64,000 nt of DNA from Obelidium mucronatum (taxonomy: Eukaryota > Chytridiomycota > Chytridiomycetes > Chytridiales > Chytriomycetaceae), in NCBI GenBank assembly GCA_025765595.1, contig JAIVFH010000002.1:1-64000 (forward strand). Reading direction: 5' to 3'. Positions within the stretch are counted from its first letter, which is position 1. Every line of letters begins with the position of its first letter. The notes under the pieces are model-generated. The model was not told the DNA's origin, searched no databases, and saw nothing but the letters and a program-made list of their open reading frames with translations. A program made the position numbers and the translations under genes. Positions 34,773-45,943 of this stretch are shown piece by piece.

Positions 34773-35901
34773 GATTTTTTAAATTTATTTTCATGACTGA
34801 CTTTTTATAACTGAATGTATGATAAGAAGATTCTGTCTTGGACACGATGGCATCCCTCTTCTCAAGGGACAGCAACGTTCGCGTTCGGTTGGAGTAATTA
34901 AAAAAAAAAAAAAGAATGATAAATGCACCGTTGTCTAATGAGCGAGAATGCATTTGAGGAGAAAAGAAGCGCATTATCGGCTCCAAGCGGTCGTCGACGG
35001 TTTCGATTTTTGGTTTTTTGGCAGGCGGTGGCACTGCTAGAACCCTGACAACAAAGAGTGATCAACATCACATTCAAACATGAAGATTTTTGAAATAAAA
35101 ACATTGAAGCTGAATAGTTTGGAAGTCATGTAATGGAAGGGGCATTTGACAGGTGCGAATCGTGTTTGTGATGACAGAGTACTATGAAGCAAAAGACGCC
35201 TGCAGTGAACAAGACGACAATTAGAGAGACTTCAAACAGTCATATGAGGGCCTGGTTAGCTCCTCGAGCCACCGCCGTAATCGAAATATGCAATAGAAGG
35301 TCATGGAAGGAATTTGCACCCACACACGCACACATCCGATAGTGATTTGAAGGCGTTTCAGAGCCAACCAAGTACGTTTCTGGCGATTAAAAAGTGATCC
35401 GAGTACGAAACAGAGCTCGGGAGAAGCGGCAGAAGCTAGGAAGACAAGATATCTGGACCGACGCAACACCACTTTGACAGTGACACTTGCTTCTCTTCAC
35501 TGTATCTCGAGCCAGAGTCGCTGGATCGACGGGCTCAACGCAGTGCATCTTTATACTGCAAACACGCACACATTCATTGTATTCACACAGCCGTACACTG
35601 GCCGAAACACTTGCAAACACTGAGGTCCAGGGTGGCAAGAAGAAAATGACGATACAAAATGTCACGTGACTTTTTCGAAAAAAGGTATAAAGGGAAAAAT
35701 GCCCCCTTTTCTTGTTCTGAAAAATCCAGTCGTTTGTTGAGCTGAAAAAAAGGCAAAGTTTTGCAGTGTACGGACACTGGAACAATCGGACATCGCCCAG
35801 CCACCACCACCAACAACGACAACGAGGACAGCAACGCCTTCGACTTCACACAGCAGCAGCAGCAGTAGCAGCATCGCACAGTCGCAGGCAGTGGTCGAAC
35901 A
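34773..35901. other. divergent region: missing RasGEF 5' exons and BET promoter
   Basis: This 1.1-kb region lies between divergent RasGEF and BET genes. The minus strand at about 34,900-35,035 has a plausible basic exon (AKKPKIETVDDRLEPI) that may be upstream RasGEF coding sequence, but I could not join it in phase. The part 35,240-35,900 holds no convincing exon and carries the E-box/TATA pair described separately. Confidence 0.45.
35661..35692 (+). promoter_or_regulatory. perfect E-box palindrome followed by TATA box
   Basis: GTCACGTGAC (35661-35670) is a perfect 10-bp palindrome containing CACGTG, the classic bHLH (Cbf1/USF-type) site. TATAAAG starts at 35686. The pair lies about 210 bp upstream of the BET ATG. 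It is the best-defined promoter seen in this window; use by a bHLH factor is an inference from the consensus. Confidence 0.6.
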
Positions 35902-38900
35902 ATGAAGCGCAGCATTGACGAAGGCACTGAGGATGAAGAGTTTGGCGCCGACTTTGCGGGGGCGGACGAGGGAGTGTTTGGGCTGGAGCCGCCGCTGGGA
36001 TACGGCAGCAGCAGCGCAGACGAGAGCGGGTTCGCATTGTTTGTTTGTGTTGTGTTTGTGGCTCGACTGACGAACAACAAAACAAAAACAAAAACAAAAA
36101 CAAAAACAACGCAGCGCCAAGCGCCAGCGCCTCGACGACGCCGCAAACAACTCGCCGCCGCCGCCGGCGTTCGACCGCAAAGTCGACGTGGCCGCCGCCA
36201 GCGCCGTCGAGACGCCGCCCGTGTCGTCGGTCGGCGAGGCGCCGCGCGCGGACGACGTTGAGGACGAGGACGATCTGGACGCGGATGTGTGTTTCTTTTT
36301 CTTTGTTTTTCTTGCTTTTCTTTGTTTTTCTTTGTTTGCCAAAGTCTGATTGATCGCCCAAGCAGGATCATCAACACCAACAACACGACCAACAACCAGC
36401 GGATCCAGTCATCGATGCGGAAAGCAAACCTGAACCTGCTGCGGAGGCGCTGCCCCCTACCGCCGCTGCGCCGGCACCTGTCCCTGCCCCTGTTCCGGCT
36501 CCTGAACCAATCTACTACTCCACTCCGCTTGACAAATTCCAACTTAAATTCTGTAACCGCATCCTCGGTCGTGCAAAGCGGCTCAAGGACGCCTTCATGT
36601 TCCTTCAGCCCGTTGATCCCATCAAACTCAACATTCCAACGTATTTTCACTTCATTAAACGGCCAATGGACCTCTCAACGATACAAAAGAAACTGGATGG
36701 ACAAGTCTATAAAACTGCTCATGGCTTTATCGACGATGTTACGCTGATGTTTGACAACTGCTACACCTTCAACGGCCGAGACTCTGCTGTCGGTTTGATT
36801 GCGCAAAACTTTCAGCGTTACTTTACGCAACAACTGGAAAAGATGCCCAATCAAGTAAGATTTGAAGAATAAGAGTAGAGGAAACTCATTTGCTAATTTC
36901 TTGTTCACTAATCTGCAGATTGAACCGGAAAAGAAACGTGCACCTCCATCATCAGCTGCCTCCCACTTGTACCATGCACCACCTGCACCAATCGAACGAC
37001 CCAAACGAGACGTACAACCACTGATTCGCGACAACCTATCACCAGCACGGAAACCTCTGTCCAAACAAGCCGTATCAGACTTGAAATATGCCGCCAATGT
37101 TGTTCGGGAATTGATGAAACCAAGATACCAGAAAATCAATCACCCATTTTTGGTTCCTGTTGACCCTGTAGCATTAGGCATTCCAACTTATCCTCTCATC
37201 ATTAAGCATCCCATGGACTTTGGAACTATTCTGAGAAGGCTAGACGCTGGCTTTTACTCATCTGGTGCAGAGTTTGAATCCGATTCACGTCTGGTTTTCA
37301 AGAACTGTTACACTTTCAATGCACCAGGTAGTGAGGTGTTTGAGATGGGGAGGGCGCTGGAGCAAATCTTTGATTTGAAGTGGCGGGAGAAGCCGTTTGT
37401 CGCTCCATCCACCAGGAAACCTAGTTTGGGAATGGTTGGCGGTGATAGCGATGACTCGAGTAGTGAGGAAGAACAAGGTAGGGACTCGGTTTTCTGTTTC
37501 GGTCTCTTATTTTTTGCTTATTTTTCTTCCAATTCTGCAGAGGACTTGAACAAAATGCAAGAAAATCTTTTAAAGCTCATGCAAGAAGTCACAAAGCTCG
37601 CTGCTCACAAGGGATCCAAGAAGAAGGAGAAGCATAAAAAACATAAAATGCATGCCCTACTACAACAACAGGCCCTTGTAGCTTCCATGGCCGGCGCAGC
37701 CGCAGCATCATCTGGCTCCACCGTCTCTGCCCCTAAAAAGAAGAAAAAATCATCACATTCATCACGGCCAAAAACATCTGCTGCGCCCGTTCGCGAAATC
37801 ACATATCAACAAAAGAAGGAGCTTTCAGAGAAAATAGAAGATTTGAGTCCCGACCAGTTGGAAGGTGTCTACCAGATTATTCGAAGCGGAATGCCCAGTC
37901 TTGATACGGTTGGTTTTACTTTAGATGCTTATTTGAAGGAAAATCGAGTTTCTTACGATATTTTATTGTTTTTGGCGTTTCATTAGCAAGCGGCAGGTCA
38001 AGATGAAATTGAACTCGATATTGATTCTCTGGACAAAGTAACATTGTCCCGATTGTATCACTTTGTCGTGAATGCCGCACGACCAACTTCTGCACCCCCT
38101 GCTCAACCAAAAAGTCTCTCACACACCTGCCGCCGCTGCCAATGGCTCATCATCAGACAGTGATGATTCATCTGGATCAGATTCTGATTCAGGTAGCGAC
38201 TAGAAACTTCCTTAAAGTAGCATCAGCAACATATATATTTCCCTCCCCTCATCATCATCACTCACATTTCTCTGTTAATTATCCCTTTGTTGTCGCTGTT
38301 GGGTTTTTTGTTGCTGCTGGTTGCCATTTTTTGATTGGGAGGCTTTGTTGACATTTGGGGGGCTTTTTTTTTTCTTTGATTTGGGTGTCGTTTAATGTTA
38401 TTATTTGGGTCTTGGGTAGAATGCCCCTGTGTGTCATTTGTTTCTTCTTTTTTTTTTTTATCTTTTTTTTTTTTTTGGTTTGAGTGTGGGGGGTGTTGTG
38501 TGTTTGTCTTGCTTGAGGTTTATACATAAACACCCCCTATATTTTGTTTTCAATTTTCCTGAGCACTATTCCTTCACTCTCGGTCTCCTTTTCCCTCTTC
38601 TCCCAATCCGTCATCGAGCGGTGAAAAAACTAACATTCTACTCTTTTTTTTTTATCCAGAGAATGGATCCGGGTCTGGAAGTTCTTCTGGCTCTTCCGAT
38701 GGTGGAGAAAGCGCAGATGAATCATTTGGCAGAGACATTCTATCGAGTGGCGACACACCTGAAATTTCTTCAACCCCTGCCACGGCAACAGCAACTTCAG
38801 CTCCGACCACGACAAGCCGTTCTGCTGTTGCTACCACAACAAGTGCAGGCAGTCATGTATCATCTGCAACCGTAAGTTTTTATTGTTTGGTTGTTGCGGA

Positions 38901-39993
38901 AATTTTTTTTTTTTGAACTGGTTGTTGTTTTGCCAGGCATCAAAACCGAAAGCTGTGGGATCGACGGCGAACAGTAATTCTCGTGCAAAGTCTTCTGGTG
39001 GAGGAGCTGGTGGTGGTGCAAGCGGCGGCGGCAGCGGCGGGAGAGTGAATTCTGGAAAGAATAGCTCAACAGCAGGCGGCGGCACTGGTGGTGGTGGTGG
39101 AGCTTCTGAGTTGCCTGGAATCATCAAGAAGACAGATGTTAAGGTATATGATGATGATGATGATGTTTTTTTTTTTTGCATGGTGTTTTTTTTTGACAAT
39201 CGTTTTTTTTTTCCGGCCATCAAGTTTCGGAAAGTTGATCCAGCGACGGCTGCGAACGCTGCGTCTGCTGCTCAGGCGGCAGCGACAGCAGCAGCAGCGG
39301 CGGCGGCAGCCAAGAAGGTTCCCACACCGAATGTAGATGTGTTTGGGTATGTAGAGGAATTACAGCAAAAAAGCAAGAAGGAGGAAATGGAAAAGACGCG
39401 GAGAGCTAAAGTTGAGTTTTCTGTTGGGTTGTTTTGTTTGTTGGTTGTTGGTTTTCTGTTTTCTGACGAGGATTCTTTTTGGTACAGGAAGCCGAAGAAA
39501 AGAAGATGGCTGAAATAGCTGCACGAAGGTACTGTATACACAGCTATAATTCGTTTTTTTTTTTTGGACAATAGAGGGTAGAAATTTTCGCTCAACTTCT
39601 TTTTTGTTTTACTTAGAATGGAGGAGCATCGGAAACGACAGCTACAGCAACAACAAGCTGCTGCTGCTGTGACATGCTTGACACCAGCGGAGATGGATGA
39701 TGTCGTTAGGAAGCTGCCGAGTCGACAAGACCGTGATTTGGCGTACGAAAAAAGCATGGAGGTAAGTAAAAAAAAACACGCTTGCATTTGCCCTCATTTT
39801 TTATGGCCATCATTTCATGCTAAAACATGCATTTTTTTTTTTGGATTTTTAGAGTTATGCGGGGACTTGGATGGATTTACATCGTCAAGGATGTACCATG
39901 CAAGATTTCGAGGAAACGTTGAGACAGGAAATGTCGCCTGCCTATGAGGCACAGCTTGCGAGAGACAGAGCAGAAGTGATGGCAGATTTTTGA
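35902..39993 (+). CDS. BET family double-bromodomain protein (Bdf1/BRD-like)
   Basis: Twelve exons (35902-36029, 36115-36286, 36366-36854, 36919-37477, 37541-37908, 37987-38192, 38660-38871, 38937-39143, 39225-39410, 39488-39528, 39617-39761, 39853-39993) give about 950 aa. BD1 is at about 157-262 (PVDPIKLNIPTYFHFIKRPM, acetyl-lysine Asn in NCYTFNG). BD2 follows (PVDPVALGIPTYPLIIKHPM, NCYTFNAPG), then the ET domain (PVREITYQQKKELSEKIEDL...SLDKVTLSRLY). A Ser/Asp stretch, Gly/Ser/Ala low complexity and a C-terminal helix of the EEMEKTRRAK...EEHRKRQ kind complete it. BET proteins read acetylated histones in transcription. An extra A in the A5 run at 38109-38113 breaks the frame. Intron 38193-38659 (467 nt) is unusually long here. 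Confidence 0.88.
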
Positions 39994-40133
39994 ACGCGTG
40001 TTTTTTTTTTGTATTGATTCTTCTTTGAGGAAGAGAGGCACCATTTTGTTTTTGTTTTTTCTTTTGTATAAATTCAAAAAAGAGAGGAGAATATATTTGT
40101 ATCATGATTTGTAAAAAAACCACGGTGAGATGA

Positions 40134-41430
40134 TTAAAAAAACCTAAAAACACAACCAGACTCTTTCAAGTATATAATTCTCAGAAGAATTGCAACAACG
40201 AGGATCGCAATGGCAACAGAGCGTGACATGACGACACGGAAATCCCATCCATCATTCTTGCGCAGAGTAAATGAGGACGATTGAAGTTGCTCCAGCAACC
40301 AGTCGCACGCGTTCAATAACCCCTTCTCACGTTGTATCATTTCTTTCCCCACTTGTGCTGCCTTCGCCCTCATTTTGGTATCAGCTTGAACAGATTGAAT
40401 CAACCGCGCCAACGTTTTACCTTAAACAGTTGATTAGTTGCGGGAGGAAATTAAAAAACAACAACGAGTAAAGAAGAAATAAGAAACCTTTCAAGCTCGT
40501 ATACATTCCTGCATCAACACCAACACCCAACCTCTGAACCGACCGCGCCCAAATCTTTTGTTCAGAGTTGAAAGGAGCCAGAATGGAAGGCGTCCCTGAT
40601 TTAACGGCTTGTGCTGTTGTCCCTGCGCCGCCGTGATGAAACGGAGCATGCAGGGAATAGCAAGTGGTGTGGCTCGTTGGAGATAATCAAGACGCGATCC
40701 TTGATGTCGGAATCATTGTCTAGTTCTTGAATGTTTTGTTGGAGAGATATTGCGCGGCAATGATTGCTACCATTATCGTTCTCAAAACTATTTGAGTTGT
40801 TCATATTTCGTGAAAGAGAATGAATCGTATTCCGGGTGGAGAGTTTTGAAGAACGCTCTTGATGAATGCGAAATATCCTTTGGATAAGTCTGCAGGAATC
40901 CAATGATAATGGTGGGGTTCCAAGAAATTCTGTGACAGCAAGGAGAGAGTTGGCCGCATTTATAGCCAATGCTTCCACCTACTTTGATATCGCGTGGCCA
41001 GTCTTTGGGTTTAGGTAGAATCGTTGGAGAGAATGCAAAATATGTTGGTAACGTGTGGGTGTAGTTCGGGTCTTTTTTGAGGAAGTCAAGGGTTGTTATC
41101 AGGAAGGAGCCAGTATCAGTTGGACTGTATACGAAAGGAAGTAATGCCTTCACATTGCCTTTAACCAATGCTTCTACAACGTTTGGCGTTTCAACTGCAG
41201 CTAAAGTGGATTTCTTCACTTTCAATCCAGTCTTTAAACGGGGTTTGAGCTAGAATTGTATCCTTGATTCCTTGTCTGTTGAGTTCTTTTGCAATGGCAA
41301 CAAAAGGTTCCACGTCGCCGCGTGTACCAAAGCAAATGAAGAGGTCTTTCAATTTGTGCCAAGTCGTAAAACACAAATATGGATTCGCCCATGGATTATA
41401 AATATGATGATTATTCCAGTTGCAATTCAA
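40134..41430 (-). pseudogene. sterol glucosyltransferase-like (UGT80/Atg26 type) gene, heavily frame-broken
   Basis: Family signatures appear in order on the minus strand but in changing frames: FICFGTRGDVEPFVAIAKEL (N-terminal GT28 motif), FSPTILPKPKDWPRDIKVGG, IIIGFLQTYPKD, then EPHHLLFP and HHGGAGTTAQAVKSGTPSIL (the sugar-nucleotide binding motif). The C-terminal exon (40134 to about 40,420) reads LARLIQSVQADTKMRAKAAQ and has a possible TM helix near the end (RSVAIAILVVAILLRIIYL). At least four shifts are needed in 0.8 kb, one at a GTTTC run before HHGG. No ATG begins the first conserved frame, which is open back into the 3' end of the upstream BAHD gene. UGT80 enzymes glucosylate sterols. 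I favour a decaying gene but sequence errors are possible. Confidence 0.65.
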
Positions 41431-42850
41431 GAATCTCCTTGACCCACTCTTCTTCTAATTCAGCAAAGAAGTTAACTGCGTCCTCCGGCCGTAGACAAAC
41501 AACAACGTCGACACCTCTCTCTGCCTTTCCATCACAAGAATTCAACAAAACAATTGATCCATCCTCATTGAGAACTGAAGGACCTGCGTAGACTGGACGT
41601 CCGCCTCCAAAATCAATTCCTTCCATCAATCCTGAACCACACCAACTCGACACTAGCACGTCAGGACCAAATTCACTATCCACACTCAAATTATGGGGAA
41701 ACTTGACCACCGCGTTTTTAGTTGCCAAAACATTAATCGCATCCTGACAATACGATGGAGTCATGCCAAGCACAGATTTTCGAATGCCGCGCGCAATCGT
41801 CGCCAAACCCCTGGCGCTCGCTTCCTTACGAACGCGAGAGTCCCGCGGCCACAAGAACATGTTTGTCGGATATCGAGAGTTTGCATAGAGAGTTGCATTT
41901 CCAGAATAATTTGATGGTATCTGAGGATCCAGACGCGTTCGCCCATTCACGGTAGTATTGATTGCCACAAGAGGTCCAATGTTTGCTCGAGTGCTCCGCG
42001 CACGTGTAATCAACGCCACGATTAGAGCAGTGAGGCAATCCTGAGTACTAACGTAAGGAACCTGGGCAACCGCATGAGGGCTCGTAGTTTTCGACAGAAC
42101 GCTTTTCAAAGCTTTCAGTTGAGGCGCAGTGAAATGAATCATTTGGCAAGCCGTCGCTGGTACACTGAATTCGCGTGGGGTGAATGCATTTCTGGGCAAC
42201 ACAAGAAACACCACCATCGCGTGCCATAATACTTCCAGATATTTGAACAAAGCCGTGAACCAGCCAATATGATATCGGTATTCATTGTGATGCAGAAGCT
42301 GCTCTGGCGGACCCGTCGCACGAACCACTGCGCGATCCACACTTGGCCCAGAACAATCAGGTACGCTTCCATCAACAAAACACTTTGCAAGCAATGAAAC
42401 AAAGTGCATCAAAGCCCGTGCGTCAAAGACAGCATGGATTGTTGACACCTTCAAACCACTTCCTCCACACGCAAAGTGAACCAACTCAACAGCCAACAGT
42501 ACTCGTCTTTGATGATTCAACTGTGTCCACTCGAGTTGCGGTCGCAGGTCCGTGATTCGGTTGTTGGAACCAAATGCAGCTGATGGCCTTTGGTGAGACT
42601 TTGAAACCACGAGCTGGATTCCGCTCTGATCAAGCTCGATGCGAAATGGTTTCGTTCTGAGAGAGCCTGACAAGAAGGGATACAGACTCAGCAACTGTTC
42701 TATGGCTTTGGCAAGGCGAGTTTCGTCAATCCGGTAATCAAACACTAAAGCGGCCGTTACTGGCTTCAATGCTTGGCTCTCATCGAGAACGGAGAGTTTG
42801 TGTTGTCCTTTGTTGGGCAAACTTGGCTTGACTTTATGAGTTGTGGGCAT
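41411..42850 (-). CDS. BAHD-type acyltransferase
   Basis: A single exon of 479 codons from ATG 42850, intronless in an intron-rich region. The BAHD catalytic motif HxxxD is HAVFD (residues 139-143, in KVSTIHAVFDARAL). The structural motif DFGWG appears as DFGGG (413-417). VNGRTRLDPQIPSNYSGN is the usual BAHD strand around 302-318. BAHD enzymes move acyl groups from CoA thioesters to hydroxyls or amines; the acceptor cannot be predicted. It is immediately upstream and co-oriented with the broken glucosyltransferase (stop to next in-frame ATG 18 bp) and head-to-head with the Rgp1 gene (28 bp between start codons). DFGGG replacing Trp is a mild oddity. Confidence 0.8.
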   Translation of the reverse strand: MPTTHKVKPSLPNKGQHKLSVLDESQALKPVTAALVFDYRIDETRLAKAIEQLLSLYPFLSGSLRTKPFRIELDQSGIQLVVSKSHQRPSAAFGSNNRITDLRPQLEWTQLNHQRRVLLAVELVHFACGGSGLKVSTIHAVFDARALMHFVSLLAKCFVDGSVPDCSGPSVDRAVVRATGPPEQLLHHNEYRYHIGWFTALFKYLEVLWHAMVVFLVLPRNAFTPREFSVPATACQMIHFTAPQLKALKSVLSKTTSPHAVAQVPYVSTQDCLTALIVALITRARSTRANIGPLVAINTTVNGRTRLDPQIPSNYSGNATLYANSRYPTNMFLWPRDSRVRKEASARGLATIARGIRKSVLGMTPSYCQDAINVLATKNAVVKFPHNLSVDSEFGPDVLVSSWCGSGLMEGIDFGGGRPVYAGPSVLNEDGSIVLLNSCDGKAERGVDVVVCLRPEDAVNFFAELEEEWVKEILELQLE

Positions 42851-42878
42851 CTCTTTTTAAATTGGCGTTACTGAAAAA

Positions 42879-44579
42879 ATGAAAGTAACTGTCGCACCAA
42901 CACAAACATCTCACCTCAGTGGAGACATCTTCCGAGCGACTCTTTCCTTTGAATCCCCTCCAAAACCCTCAAGCAATGATGCCTCAGAATCAACAAATAC
43001 CAACTCGACCTGTCACTTTGCCTGGGGCTTCGCCCAACTTATTGGCACATTTGGTTTCGATACCAGTTTAGTCCACTTTGACAGCACTCAAATCGCAAGC
43101 GTGAGAAGCAAAGCAGTCGTTGTTGGCAGTGGATTCGGAGGAATCGCGATGGCAGAGGTGTTGGATCGGGAGGGAAAAGGTGTGTGTTGCTGTTGGTGTG
43201 TGCGTACGCAGGTTCCAACTTTGACATGTTTCCAAGACAGAATGTTTCCGATATTTAGTACTACTCCTTCCATGCTTTTTTATGATTTGGTGTTGAAGGA
43301 GGGCGAGACGAGAAGCAGTTGAGTTCTCGCTAAAAAAAAAACATCGGCCAATGATTGATAATTGACCTACGCCCCCATGCTCACACTACAGTATCGTATG
43401 AAATCAAGCTGCCAAAAGACCTTCCCCCATCACATCGCGGTAAATCCATCAAAATATCGTACAAGTTGATTGTTTGTGTCCAACGAGCCGCGCCGAATCA
43501 GAAACCACAGATACTCCAAGTGCCGTTGAGAGTGTTTTCTGCTCTTGGAGGTGGATTTTAAATCTTTTTTTCTATGCCAGCTCTTTGTCAAATGAATTTC
43601 TAACGGAAAAAGGGGGAATTCAGATTTAGTTTCGCGACGAATTTACAATGTGACGGCTCCGATTGTAATTACAGAGGATATTGGCGTGGTAGAAGAGATT
43701 CAAAGTTCAGAATACGAGATTTTACGCAAATCGGATCTGACGAGCATGTGTACGGTTAACTCACGTTTTTTTTTTCGTGAACTGCGAATTAAATCGCACC
43801 AATTTTTTTTTAGCAATCGCAGTAGAAGGCGAAGAAGAGGAAACAACATTGACTCAAAGACTCATTATGCTTTGTCAGCGGTCGGGGAAAGTGGCCTTTG
43901 ACATCTGCAAAAACGAAGATATAGTGGCTCATTTTATACTGATTCGTGGTGCTTTTCGATTGGGAGAAACTGTGCTGGGAGTATTAGATTTCTCGAAAGG
44001 CACTGTTCCTTGTTTTCAGGTAAAAAAAAACAAGCAATTGATTGGTTTCTTATTGTATCTCGTTGTGAAACCTAAAAAGTTTAATAGGTTTCTGCATTTC
44101 TGGAACAAACGGAGACCGTGAATGACGGATACACCTCTCCAAATAGTCCATCTGAAGGAACAAGACGCGTTTTAGCCCAGCAGCATTCGTGTACAATCAA
44201 TACATCTCGAATGGATATCTCTCTTACAATTCCAGCGAGCGCTACTCCACATTTCAGCACTACAGCAGGTGGTTTTGGTCTTAATTTAATGCAATTCAAA
44301 ACCTAATGATGATCAAAAAAACAAAAAAAAACAGTATCTCTCTCCTACAGTATCCGTCTCGAATTCATAACATCTCGTGGCAAACCAAACTTGCAAGAAC
44401 CCGTCCGCCCTTTAATTCAACCAACAGCAGCAGATGTATCTGTTCCAGACGTCCAAAACTTTTATTCCACGCAAACCCCAGCCACAGTCAATGTGGAAGC
44501 GTTTGAATGCGTTCTTGGCGTGAAAGTATACCCAAGTGGGAGCATGGGAAGTGTCATGAAGACTTTTGACATTAAATAA
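42879..44579 (+). CDS. RGP1: Rgp1-like subunit of the Ric1-Rgp1 Ypt6/Rab6 GEF
   Basis: Seven exons (42879-43179, 43237-43317, 43392-43550, 43624-43749, 43814-44019, 44088-44268, 44335-44579) give 1299 nt, 432 aa, no breaks. Arrestin-like beta-sandwich segments typical of Rgp1 are seen: CHFAWGFAQLIGTFGF, MFPIFSTTPSMLFYDLVLK, SISYEIKLPKDLPPSHRGKS, FDICKNEDIVAHFILIRGAF and RLEFITSRGKPNL near the end. With Ric1 it activates Ypt6/Rab6 at the Golgi for retrograde transport. Exon 2 ends in an A|GTTGAG donor. Confidence 0.87.
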
Positions 44580-44612
44580 ATAAATATCAAAATATTCCAT
44601 ATTCCAACCTAA

Positions 44613-45717
44613 ATGGCCACCACACCTTCAACCAAAGTCGCTATCGTAATAGTACGTTGCCCCATTTCAGCCTGCACGCCACTCAAACACGCCGCAAGGG
44701 CGCGTCCCGCGGAATCGGCGCGCACATTGCCGCCGGGCTTGCCGCCGCCGGGTTCGCCGTTGTCGCCACCGGGCGCGCGCACTCGAGCCGCACGGCGCCA
44801 ACAACGGCGCCGCCCGACTTTGCGTCGCCGCTGTCGACGGCGCAAAGCGTCTGCGAAACTATAAACGCAGAAACGATAAACGCAACGAGCGGCGCCGCCG
44901 GCGTGGCGCTGCCGCTCGCGTGCGACGTGTGCAGCGGCGCGTCCATCGCTGCGCTGTTTGAAACTGTCGCCGGCTGCGCTGGGGCGCGTCGACGTGGTCG
45001 TGTACAACGCTGGCGCCGTCTTCTGGGAACCAGTCGCCGAAACGCCGGTAAAGCGCTACGCTCTGATGAACAGCGTGAATCAAGGCGGCTTGTACGCGGC
45101 GGTGCAGGCGGCGCTGCCGCTGTTTAAGAAGGCAAAGAGGGGTCGCTTCCTTGTCGTCAGTCCGCCCATTTACTCGCGCTTCTTTCGCGGAAAGACGGCA
45201 TACGCCGATGGGGAAAGTCGCAATGACCGTTCTTACGCATGGACTGGGCATGGAGCTGGATGAGTTGAATAAGGGGCTTGATTGCAGTTCGGGTGAAGGA
45301 ATAGCAATCACGTCATTGTGGCCTGCCACTGCTATTCAAAGTGCAGTTACTGAAGTTAAAAATATACCCAAAGAGTATCTGCGTCATCCACGTATCTTTG
45401 CGGATGCGGCCGTGTCTATTTTGAATGGTATATGTCTAAAACCTTGTTTTCACATTTAGTTACCATACATACTCCACTTTTAATTTTACTTTTCTGATGG
45501 ACAACACACACCAGAACCACCAAAAACTGTCAACGGACTTGCACTGATTGACCAAGATTATTTACGCGACTATCGAGGAGTTTCGGACTTTAGCCAGTAT
45601 CGCCTTGTTCCCAATTCTGAACCACCACGAATGATGCCCAAACGCTTTCCATCCCTCTTGGTGGAAGAACAGGAGGATCGCGGGTTTTCTGTTGATGAAA
45701 AGAAAGCTAAATTGTGA
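44613..45717 (+). CDS. short-chain dehydrogenase, HSDL2-like, with two frame breaks
   Basis: Exon 1 44613-44651 (MATTPSTKVAIVI) joins 44699-45427 and 45515-45717. The cofactor motif GASRGIGAHIAAGLAAAGF begins exon 2. LGRVDVVVYNAGAVFW is the NAG region and the catalytic Tyr-x-x-x-Lys is TAYAMGK. Later segments GLGMELDELNKG and ITSLWPATAIQSAV match HSDL2/SDR homologues of peroxisomes and mitochondria. The reading needs one-base skips near 44,971-44,985 (GCGCTGGGG) and at 45,201-45,210 (GCCGATGGGG). No SCP2 domain follows, unlike animal HSDL2. Exon 2 is strikingly GC-rich, with codons nearly all ending in G or C, unlike its 3' half. Confidence 0.72.
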
Positions 45718-45835
45718 TGAACTGAAATTGAATGAATATTTTTTTTGACTCTTTTAATCATTCTCAGTGCAACTGACTGGATAATTCTCTTCATTAAAGC
45801 AAACTTACTCAAACAGAAAAGAAAGAAAAAAAGCA

Positions 45836-45870
45836 ACTCTCTCTCTCTCTCTCCCTCCCTCCTCCTCCTC
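45836..45870 (+). repeat. CT/CCT microsatellite
   Basis: (CT)n grading into (CCT)n in the 226-bp spacer between convergent SDR and PRRC2-like genes; no coding role seen. Confidence 0.9.
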
Positions 45871-45943
45871 CCAACACGCGAAAAATAAAAGCGGTGCACA
45901 ATGCGGATTTGTAAAGTCAAAAAAACGTAAGAAAGAAAAATCT

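Noticed and set aside
35583..36650. Minus-strand 355-codon ORF antisense to the BET 5' exons
   Set aside because: Composition is low-complexity Arg/Phe/Ser from the reverse of GC- and T-rich exons and introns; no domain, while the plus strand has spliced bromodomains.
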